Source: Caldicellulosiruptor danielii
GTDB taxonomy: Bacteria > Bacillota > Thermoanaerobacteria > Caldicellulosiruptorales > Caldicellulosiruptoraceae
Assembly (NCBI RefSeq): GCF_034343125.1
Contig: NZ_CP139957.1
Location: forward strand, 2,102,001 to 2,166,000
Length of the DNA: 64,000 bases
Reading direction: 5' to 3'
In this document: positions 17,345-23,682 of the stretch, in pieces
How the letters are laid out: each line of letters starts with the position of its first letter
Position numbering within the stretch: the first letter of the stretch is position 1
Notes under the pieces: generated by a model
The model's input: the letters and a program-made list of their open reading frames with translations, nothing else
Told to the model about the DNA's origin: nothing
Database searches by the model: none
Made by a program: the position numbers and the translations under genes

Positions 17345-17863
17345 TTATAGTGTTTCCGTGGGATTATTAGCCGCATTGATAATAGTGTTTCTTTTGCGTT
17401 TTATACCTTCTGAATATTTGGGAACATAGATAGTTTTGGGTAAGTCATAGGGGACAAGTGTACCTGTTTCCAGAACTTCTTTTTTGATAAATTTTCCTCT
17501 TTCGTAAACATATGCGCTTTTAATGAATTCATAAGTTGATATGGTAGAAGGCAATTTATGACATGAAAGTTCTATAACAGCTTGAACGTGTTCTTTTTTT
17601 ACAATTTCATATGATTCATCAAACTGTTCCCTAGTTTGTTGTCTTACCTTTCTTTTGTAATTTCTCCACTGTTCCCTTCTACGAAGTTTGGCTTGATTTT
17701 GACGCCAAATCTTTTCGAATGGGTATCTAGGGTCAGCTTTTATGTATTTTAATGCAGTTGGATAGGAAATCTGCGCTTTTTCCGCAGATTTCTTAGCTGT
17801 TTCATGATTTTCAAAATAGAATTTGTATAGTGCTTTTATTTTTGTTTCTGCAACCTTCCTCAT
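17345..17863 (-). CDS. Basic HTH-like protein, first gene of the leftward ICE series
   Basis: 172 residues. The N-terminus (AETKIKALYKFYFENHETAKKSAEKAQISYPTALKYIKAD) looks like a helix-turn-helix that samples DNA, followed by a very basic stretch (RRREQWRNYKRKVRQQ). AAAGGGGAGGG precedes the ATG. Being the first gene after the operator-bearing promoter, it could regulate the transfer genes. No family recognised. Confidence 0.6.
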   Translation of the reverse strand: MRKVAETKIKALYKFYFENHETAKKSAEKAQISYPTALKYIKADPRYPFEKIWRQNQAKLRRREQWRNYKRKVRQQTREQFDESYEIVKKEHVQAVIELSCHKLPSTISTYEFIKSAYVYERGKFIKKEVLETGTLVPYDLPKTIYVPKYSEGIKRKRNTIINAANNPTETL

Positions 17864-17907
17864 TTGGGACCCTCCCCTTTGTTTTTGGGTTTTACAATTT
17901 CAACTTA

Positions 17908-18043
17908 AGTATATCATATTGCTTTGCAAAATGCAATATGGCATTAAGCAATTTTATTTTTATTTAATTGCATTTAGCAATGCTAATATTTATCACACTT
18001 TATTGGCATGCATTATTGTATTGTTTGTTGAATAGGTTAAAAT
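17908..18043. promoter_or_regulatory. Divergent ICE control region with operators
   Basis: Leftward promoter: TTGCAT (complement of 17931-17936), 17-bp spacer, TATACT (complement of 17908-17913). A perfect 8-bp inverted repeat CATATTGC-N9-GCAATATG (17916-17940) covers its spacer and -35. A second ATTGC-N5-GCAAT lies at 17967-17981. Rightward, a weaker TTGTAT (18016-18021) with 16-bp spacer and TAAAAT (18038-18043) can serve the repressor gene. The layout suggests repressor binding shuts off the transfer series. Confidence 0.6.
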
Positions 18044-18066
18044 ATTGTTAAGGGGGAGTGGAGAGA

Positions 18067-18486
18067 ATGCCAAAAAGAGTAACAAAAATAGGTAGGAGTA
18101 TAGGACAAAAGGTAAAACAACTGAGAGAAGCGAAGGGATGGTCGATTAATCAGCTTGGTTTATATGCTGGTGTGACGCCATCCACTATAGCACGTATGGA
18201 AAAAGGAGAAAGCGAACCGCCAATCAGCACTTTACTCAGGATTGCAAAAGCCCTTAATGTAAGCTTAGAAGAACTGTTAAGTGAAAGTGAACAAATAAAA
18301 CTGGGAGATGAAGAGTTGGTTTCAAAGGAATATGACATTTATGAAATCATTGAAAAAACAGACAATTTGATGTTTAAAGGAACACCTGTAAATACTCCTG
18401 AGATAAGACAGGCAATAATAGAAGCTATTACTTTTGCACTTAAATTAAAGGAAAAAGAAAACAACTCACAAGAAAAAAAGGAGTGA
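18067..18486 (+). CDS. XRE-family repressor (ImmR-like)
   Basis: 139 residues from the ATG at 18067 (AGGGGGA about 10 nt upstream; a GTG at 18058 touches that site). Residues about 10-70 are a classical HTH_3: VKQLREAKGWSINQLGLYAGVTPSTIARMEKGE. The C-terminal tail is charged. It is directly followed by an ImmA-type protease and an integrase, the order that defines ICEBs1-type control, and it diverges from the transfer genes. Likely keeps the ICE quiet. Confidence 0.85.
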   Translation: MPKRVTKIGRSIGQKVKQLREAKGWSINQLGLYAGVTPSTIARMEKGESEPPISTLLRIAKALNVSLEELLSESEQIKLGDEELVSKEYDIYEIIEKTDNLMFKGTPVNTPEIRQAIIEAITFALKLKEKENNSQEKKE

Positions 18487-18492
18487 ACTATA

Positions 18493-18933
18493 TTGAAGCG
18501 TGAGCTCCTGAACAATGTTTTCAATTGCATTGAGTATATCGACAGAGAATATGGAACACGCAATCCTTACAAGATTGCCAAAATTGAAAATATAATACTT
18601 TCCCCAACCAAACTTCCAGCATGTACACTTGGTATATCATTTGTTCACGGTGATACTAAATTCATTCTAGTTAATTCAAAGTTATCGGAAACTGGGAGGC
18701 ACTTTACATCTTTACATGAGATATACCATTTGATTAACAACCACAACTCAAGTAACAATACACTTTTTTTACTAACCAACTGCAGAGTGAAAAATACGGA
18801 AATTGAAAAGGAAGCTGATTTATTTGCATTTTTGTGCATGTTTGATTACGAAACAGATGAACTTTTGAAAATTTCTCCTGACTACTGGGAAGTGAAGCTT
18901 GACGAATTCAGAAGAAAGTATCTGATAATTTAA
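18493..18933 (+). CDS. ImmA/IrrE-type metalloprotease (anti-repressor)
   Basis: 146 residues from a TTG start (18493). It has the zinc motif HEIYH in SLHEIYHLINNH and a downstream EKEADLFAF glutamate segment, typical of ImmA/IrrE (DUF955) peptidases. ImmA of ICEBs1 cleaves the repressor ImmR during the SOS response or quorum signalling. Located 6 bp after the repressor gene and just before the integrase, so the same role is expected. Confidence 0.85.
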   Translation: MKRELLNNVFNCIEYIDREYGTRNPYKIAKIENIILSPTKLPACTLGISFVHGDTKFILVNSKLSETGRHFTSLHEIYHLINNHNSSNNTLFLLTNCRVKNTEIEKEADLFAFLCMFDYETDELLKISPDYWEVKLDEFRRKYLII

Positions 18934-18949
18934 AACGGAGTGAACGGCG

Positions 18950-20134
18950 TTGGCAAGACGTGGAAAAGGCGAAGGAAGCATTTTCAAACGAAAAGATGGT
19001 AGATGGTGCGGTTTCATAACACTTGGTTATGATGAAAAAGGAAATCAAAAAAAGAAGTTTTTTTATGGAAAGACCAGACAGGAGGTAGCAGAAAAAATAA
19101 ATCAAGCCTTGAATGAACTTAAGCAAGGTGTTTTAATTGCTGAAGGAAACATTACTTTAGAAGAGTGGCTAAGGACATGGTTGTGGGAGTATAAAAGACC
19201 GCAGATAAGTGAATCAACATTCGATGACTATGAGAGTATAATAAGGAACCACATAAACCCTGTTTTAGGCAAGTACAAACTCAAGGACTTAAGACCAGAA
19301 CATTTACAGCATCTTTACAATGAAAAGTTTAAAGCCGGATTATCCCCAAGAAGGATTAAGCACATTCATACAATTCTGCATGCATCCTTGGAACAGGCGA
19401 TCAAGAGTGGTTTGATAGTGAGGAATGTTAGTAAAGCAACAACATTGCCGAAGGACACAAAAGAAAAGGAAATAAGAGTACTGACGTTAGAGGAACAGAA
19501 AAAGCTACTGGAAGCTCTGGAAGGTGAAAGGTTAAAGGCGGCATTTATTCTTGCTTTGACAACTGGAATGAGACTGGGGGAGATACTGGGTCTTAAATGG
19601 GACCGGGTTGATTTGGAAAACAAACAGATTACTGTTGTCAGGTCCCTGCGCAGAATCAAGAGTCGGGACAACAGTGAAATAAAAACGAAAACTGTTTTGA
19701 CTCTGAAGGAAGTTAAAAGTGAAAAAGCCAATAGAATTATTCCCATCCCTGATATTGCTTATGAAGAACTTTTGAAGTACAGAGAACAGCAGGAAGAAGA
19801 AAAGAATAAAGCGGGCAGTGCTTACAGGGACAGTGGTTTTGTTTTTACCACTGAGGTAGGCACACCAATTGAACCAAGAAATTTTATAAGAACTTTTGAG
19901 CGGATTGTAAAGAAAGCAGGATTAGATGTGAACTTTCATGCTCTGAGACATACTTTTGCAACAAGACTTTTAGAAAAAAATGTGCATCCGAAAGTTGTTC
20001 AGGAATTACTTGGGCATAGTGATATAACGACGACTTTAAACACCTATTCCCATGTATTGGATACAGTTAAGAAGGAAGCCATTAAAGAGATAGACTGTGT
20101 TTTTACCGAACTTAAAAAGGACAATCCCACATAG
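18950..20134 (+). CDS. int: Tyrosine recombinase / ICE integrase (Tn916 type)
   Basis: 394 residues from a TTG start. N-terminal arm-binding domain (RGKGEGSIFKRKDGRWCG), core-binding domain about 66-160, and a catalytic domain with R208 (TGMRLGE), H330-x-x-R333 (HALRH), H356 (LLGHSD) and Y366 (NTYSHV). All pentad positions I can see are present, so it should be active. It lies 190 bp before the tRNA-Arg fragment and will catalyse integration and excision. Strongly similar to the second integrase at 20478. Confidence 0.95.
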   Translation: MARRGKGEGSIFKRKDGRWCGFITLGYDEKGNQKKKFFYGKTRQEVAEKINQALNELKQGVLIAEGNITLEEWLRTWLWEYKRPQISESTFDDYESIIRNHINPVLGKYKLKDLRPEHLQHLYNEKFKAGLSPRRIKHIHTILHASLEQAIKSGLIVRNVSKATTLPKDTKEKEIRVLTLEEQKKLLEALEGERLKAAFILALTTGMRLGEILGLKWDRVDLENKQITVVRSLRRIKSRDNSEIKTKTVLTLKEVKSEKANRIIPIPDIAYEELLKYREQQEEEKNKAGSAYRDSGFVFTTEVGTPIEPRNFIRTFERIVKKAGLDVNFHALRHTFATRLLEKNVHPKVVQELLGHSDITTTLNTYSHVLDTVKKEAIKEIDCVFTELKKDNPT

Positions 20135-20144
20135 GATTGTCCTT
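20117..20144 (+). terminator. Intrinsic terminator at the end of int
   Basis: An 11-bp perfect stem AAGGACAATCC / GGATTGTCCTT with a 6-nt loop containing the int stop codon. The T-run after it is weak (GCTTATTT). Confidence 0.65.
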
Positions 20145-20182
20145 GCTTATTTATGCATGTAAGCTGCATTTTTATGCGTTTC

Positions 20183-20270
20183 ATTTGACACCTATTTGAC
20201 ACCTACACGAAGAAAAATTTTTGCATTTTGAAGCAGTTAGAAGCAGTTTGCAATAGCTGTGGAAGCAGTT
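20183..20270. repeat. Putative arm-type integrase sites of the ICE right end
   Basis: Two abutting copies of ATTTGACACCT (20183-20193, 20194-20204) and three copies of GAAGCAGTT (20230, 20240, 20262) lie between int and the attachment core. Short direct repeats flanking the core are typical of lambda- and Tn916-type arm sites. Binding is inferred. Confidence 0.55.
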
Positions 20271-20322
20271 CCATCAAGTCTTCTACAATTTGGAGAAGTT
20301 TGGTAGCAATAGTGACATAGAA

Positions 20323-20375
20323 CTACGGATCTGAGGGTTGGGGGTTCGAGTCCTCCTGGGCGCGCCAGTTATTTT
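20323..20375 (+). other. Attachment core: 3' fragment of tRNA-Arg(ACG), junction between two elements
   Basis: 53 bp starting at the anticodon loop CTACGGA (anticodon ACG), continuing through the variable region, T arm (GGGGG-TTCGAGT-CCTCC) and acceptor 3' strand with encoded CCA, plus about 9 bp beyond. The 5' side lacks the matching anticodon stem, so this is not a full tRNA gene. An identical copy is at 34307-34359. Two integrases point their 3' ends at it from either side. Confidence 0.9.
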
Positions 20376-20416
20376 CAAGGTTTTTGAGACTTGGAATAAT
20401 ATTGCAAATGCATTTT

Positions 20417-20437
20417 CTACAGCTACCCTACAGCTAC
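20417..20437. repeat. Sub-terminal CTACAGCTAC repeats, left end of the satellite-like element
   Basis: Two CTACAGCTAC copies at 20417-20426 and 20428-20437, 11 bp apart, between the attachment core and the integrase gene. Three copies sit near the other end (34162-34191), so they likely are arm sites for this element's integrase. Confidence 0.6.
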
Positions 20438-20477
20438 CCGAGAAACTGTAAAAAATTAGGGTAATTACTCCACCTGT

Positions 20478-21677
20478 TTAGGAGTGATTACCCTTTGTTT
20501 TTATTATATTTTCAAATAAATTGTTCAACTTCATTGCAGCAGCCTTCTTTATTTCCGGCATAACATGGGAATAGATATTTAGAGTTGTTGAGATGTCCTT
20601 ATGTCCTAAAAGCTCTTGTACAACCTTAGGATGTTCATTGGCTTCCAAAAGCCTTGTTGCATATGTGTGCCTCAATGCATGAAAGTTTACGTCAAGATTT
20701 GCCCTTTTAATTATTCGGTAAAATGTCCTTAAAAAATTCCTTGGTTCAATTGGAGTGCCGAGTTCTGTTGCAAATACTAAATTGTTATCTTCATATAGAT
20801 TTCCGGCTTTCAACTTCTCTTCAAGCTGCCTCTTTCGGTGTTCTTTTAGCTCTTCCACAATAGCAGGTGGTATAGGGATTGTTCTTATCCCAGAAGCAGT
20901 TTTAGGTTCTTGAAACGCTAACATGGTTTTTGTCGGCAGGTTTTTATCATATGTTTTTATTCTTTTGAGAGACCTTTTTACTGTTATTGTGCCTTCTTTG
21001 AGATTTACGCAATCCCACTTCAAAGCAAGAAGCTCACCAAGCCTGACTCCACTTGCAAGAGCCAATAAGAAAGCCGGTCTTAGTCTTTCACCTTCCAAAG
21101 CAGCTATAAACCTCTTTTGTTCTTCCAGACTCAGAACTCTTATTTCTTTTTTGTCCTTTGCTTTTGGCAATGTTGTTGCTTCACTTACATTTCTTACAAC
21201 CAGTCCATTCTTTAGCGCTTGGTCTAATGCTGAGTGTAATATAACATGAATGTGCTTTATAGTAGAATACGAAAGTCCACTCTCACATTTAGAATTATAC
21301 AATGCTTGCAAATGTTCAGGTCTTAAATCTTTAAGTTTATAATTTCCTACAGATGGAACAATGTGATTATTGATAATGCCTTCATAATCTTGGAAGGTTG
21401 AAGGTCGCAACGTCTGTTTTTTATATTCCCAAAGCCATGTGTTAAGCCAATCTTTCAATGTTAGCTTTGCAGGGTCAACATAAACACCTGTTGCTATGTC
21501 ATTGAGTGCCTTTGCTATCTTTTCAGCAACCTCTTGCCTTGTCCTGCCATAAAAATACTGCCTCTTTTGTCTGCCGTTTTCGTCTCTTCCTATTGTGATT
21601 TGTCCACACCAGAGCCCGTCTTTCCGTTTGTAAATACTACCTTCATTATTTCCTCTCTTTTTTGTCTTTGTAGGCAT
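20478..21677 (-). CDS. int: Tyrosine recombinase / integrase of the satellite-like element
   Basis: 399 residues with the same plan as the ICE integrase: basic arm-binding N-terminus (NNEGSIYKRKDGLWCG), core-binding domain, and catalytic domain with R212 (GVRLGE), HALRH, LLGHKD and NIYSHV. It reads toward the left attachment core, about 100 bp away. The close relation to the neighbouring integrase explains why both elements use the same tRNA-Arg site. It looks intact. Confidence 0.95.
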   Translation of the reverse strand: MPTKTKKRGNNEGSIYKRKDGLWCGQITIGRDENGRQKRQYFYGRTRQEVAEKIAKALNDIATGVYVDPAKLTLKDWLNTWLWEYKKQTLRPSTFQDYEGIINNHIVPSVGNYKLKDLRPEHLQALYNSKCESGLSYSTIKHIHVILHSALDQALKNGLVVRNVSEATTLPKAKDKKEIRVLSLEEQKRFIAALEGERLRPAFLLALASGVRLGELLALKWDCVNLKEGTITVKRSLKRIKTYDKNLPTKTMLAFQEPKTASGIRTIPIPPAIVEELKEHRKRQLEEKLKAGNLYEDNNLVFATELGTPIEPRNFLRTFYRIIKRANLDVNFHALRHTYATRLLEANEHPKVVQELLGHKDISTTLNIYSHVMPEIKKAAAMKLNNLFENIIKTKGNHS

Positions 21678-21678
21678 A

Positions 21679-22260
21679 TTATAACACCTCTTTTATTTGC
21701 GCAAAGTCTATTATAAGGTCCTCAAAAAGAGAGACCTTCACCTTGTCGTTGAAAGTGTAAACTTTGGGATATGAATACCCTGTCTCTGGATGATATACAT
21801 ACACAAAAATGTTCTGTTCATATGGATTGACAATCCAGTATTCTTTAACCCCAAATTGAGTGTAAAGATTAAGTTTTCTGATATAATCATGTGCAGGGTT
21901 ATTTTGTGACACCACCTCAATTATCATCTCAGGAGCTCCAATGCAGCCTTTGTCAGTAAGTTTTTTCTTATCGCAAATAATCGAAATATCAGGCTGCACA
22001 ACATTGATTGCCTGCTTTTCATCCTGCCCTTCTTCTATCAGGACCACATCAAATGGAGCTGTGTAAATTTCACAGGGTTTTTTGTTGCTTTTGATATAGT
22101 TATTAATTGTCGTTGTTAATTCTACTACAATTTTCTGGTGCATTCTTGAAGGTGCAGGACTCATATCATAGATGACACCTTCAATAAGCTCCACTCTTGC
22201 GTCTTCTGGCAGCTGAAGATAGTCTGCATAGGTGTAAATCTTAGGAATCCTGGCTTCCAT
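21679..22260 (-). CDS. Uma2 family putative PD-(D/E)XK nuclease
   Basis: 193 residues from the ATG at 22258-22260, which has AAGGTGAT upstream (an in-frame GTG 9 bp earlier is weaker). Core motifs: QPDISIICD, then APEMIIEVVS...HDYIRKLNLYTQFGVKEYWIVNP, the Asp/Glu...Lys arrangement of restriction-like folds in the Uma2 (DUF820) family. Function is unproven for most members. It overlaps the XRE gene by 20 bp and is about three-quarters identical to the gene at 34358, which lies just outside the element. Confidence 0.8.
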   Translation of the reverse strand: MEARIPKIYTYADYLQLPEDARVELIEGVIYDMSPAPSRMHQKIVVELTTTINNYIKSNKKPCEIYTAPFDVVLIEEGQDEKQAINVVQPDISIICDKKKLTDKGCIGAPEMIIEVVSQNNPAHDYIRKLNLYTQFGVKEYWIVNPYEQNIFVYVYHPETGYSYPKVYTFNDKVKVSLFEDLIIDFAQIKEVL

Positions 22261-23107
22261 CGGTATCACCTTCTTTAACTGTATTTTCCCATATTATTAT
22301 GTTGTTCTTTTTTGATATTATATCTATTACTTCTTGTGGCATTCCTAAAAGTTTTAAAATTCGGCTGAAATTTGCTTTTATATTTTTTGTGTAGAAATTT
22401 TCAATATGCCACAAAGAAGCCAAGATTCCTCCCTGCTGGCTTAATAAATCGGGTAGTCCAAAATAGATATCATTAACTTCAGTAATAATTTTTTCCATAA
22501 TTTCATTGTCAATCTCTTTTTCAATCGTATATAAATTGCCTTCACTATCAGATACATGCTTAACATATTTGTGTTTTTCTAAAAGCCATTTAAATACATC
22601 TACTGGTTCATAATCACTTTTTAAAGCTATAAAATATGCTGGTTTTTGCGAGTATTTCAATAAATGTTCAAAATAAGAGTTTAAATTCTCTAAGAGATTT
22701 TTTAACAAAATAAAAACCTCTTTTTTCTCTTCTCCAAAAAGATGTTGATAAAGAACACCAGATATATTCCTTATAAGTGGTTCAACATTATTTACCAGAA
22801 TGTTGCCCAAAATTGCTTTGCTTTCTGAATCCAATGAACCTCCAATTACCTCATCAAGCTTATATTTCTCATAGAAATTCTTCCCCTTGAACTCTTCTTC
22901 TCTTGTTCTGAAATCACTGTGTCCAATTAAGTAGTCCACAGTTACACCAAAAAAATCAGCAATCTTAATCAAAGTATTATAATCTGGTTGTCTACCTCCA
23001 TTTTCGTAATTTGATATACTTTGTCTTTTGAGTCCTAACATCAGAGCTAATTCTTCCTGCGTTAACCCCTTCTCTTCTCTTAGTTCTTTTAAACGATATG
23101 GAAACAA
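22241..23107 (-). CDS. XRE-family repressor (Stl/CI-like)
   Basis: 288 residues. The N-terminal HTH_3 (LKELREEKGLTQEELALMLGLKRQSISNYENGGRQP) is followed by a long helical C-terminal domain of unknown type. Divergent from the excisionase-like and primase genes across the repeated-operator region, it takes the place of Stl in phage-inducible islands. In those systems a helper-phage protein removes Stl from DNA; the long C-terminal domain could be the site of such a contact (speculation). Confidence 0.8.
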   Translation of the reverse strand: MFPYRLKELREEKGLTQEELALMLGLKRQSISNYENGGRQPDYNTLIKIADFFGVTVDYLIGHSDFRTREEEFKGKNFYEKYKLDEVIGGSLDSESKAILGNILVNNVEPLIRNISGVLYQHLFGEEKKEVFILLKNLLENLNSYFEHLLKYSQKPAYFIALKSDYEPVDVFKWLLEKHKYVKHVSDSEGNLYTIEKEIDNEIMEKIITEVNDIYFGLPDLLSQQGGILASLWHIENFYTKNIKANFSRILKLLGMPQEVIDIISKKNNIIIWENTVKEGDTDGSQDS

Positions 23108-23172
23108 TTCTATTTCACCACCTTAGACAGACTTAATTTCAATATTAATTATATGATACTCATTTTATTAAG

Positions 23173-23302
23173 GCAACACTTTTTAAAAAATATTGTTGAC
23201 AACGCAACACTTATTAGCTATAATAAAGTATAGCAACAGATATATTTGATATCGTTAATACCAGCAACACTTATTAAAGCAAAATATGACATGTGAGCAA
23301 CA
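23173..23302 (+). promoter_or_regulatory. Rightward promoter with repeated operators
   Basis: Perfect consensus promoter: TTGACA (23196-23201), 17-bp spacer, TATAAT (23219-23224). The 13-mer GCAACACTTATTA occurs inside the spacer (23204-23216) and again at 23264-23276; shorter GCAACA versions are at 23173, 23233 and 23297. All are direct repeats. This is a textbook repressor-controlled early promoter for the excisionase and primase genes; the XRE protein is the likely binder. Confidence 0.8.
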
Positions 23303-23329
23303 AATATATAAATCAAGGAGGTTAAAATA

Positions 23330-23548
23330 ATGGAAATTTATAATCCTCAACCTCAAAGAGAGAAAATAGAAAAACTGACAATTAGCATTAAAGAAGCTGC
23401 TCAAATGCTTGGTATAAGCTATAACGTAATGCTCACCTTGGTACACAGAAAAGACTTTCCCAAAATTTTAGCTGGGCAGCGAAGAATCCTCATACCCAAA
23501 GAAGCCTTTATCAAGTGGGTCAATGAACAGGCTTGCCAGAATAAATAG
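23330..23548 (+). CDS. Excisionase / AlpA-like HTH protein
   Basis: 72 residues. SIKEAAQMLGISYNVMLTLVHRKDFPKILAGQRRILIPKEAFIKW is the HTH_17 / excisionase-type winged helix found in Xis and AlpA proteins. AAGGAGG precedes the ATG. First gene under the operator-bearing promoter, directly opposite the repressor. Expected to assist excision by the 20478 integrase or to activate the replication module. Confidence 0.75.
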   Translation: MEIYNPQPQREKIEKLTISIKEAAQMLGISYNVMLTLVHRKDFPKILAGQRRILIPKEAFIKWVNEQACQNK

Positions 23549-23682
23549 CAAGTACTTACCATGTTGGCTATTCCCTTTCTTCTCTGTAATCGCTATTCTG
23601 TGCGGTCATCGGCAGAATGGCTTAATATGAATAGTTGAGGTTACAAAGCGTTGTTGGTTTTGTAGTAAAAGGAGGAATAGAG

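Larger units (their letters stand above)
1..20375. mobile_element. Right part of an integrative and conjugative element (ICE)
   Basis: This stretch carries a coupling ATPase, VirB4, PrgI, VirB6-like and VirB2-like genes, a partition pair, a replication-initiator-like gene, and a repressor/ImmA protease/integrase module. It ends at a 53-bp copy of the 3' part of tRNA-Arg (20323-20375). The left end, the relaxase and any cell-wall hydrolase are outside the window, so completeness cannot be judged. No conjugation gene in the window shows an obvious frameshift. Calling it an ICE rather than an integrated conjugative plasmid is inference; the ParMR and initiator genes would suit either. Confidence 0.85.

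Noticed and set aside
20323-20375. Functional tRNA-Arg at the element junctions
   Set aside because: Both copies lack the 5' half; neither upstream sequence can form the acceptor, D or anticodon stems.
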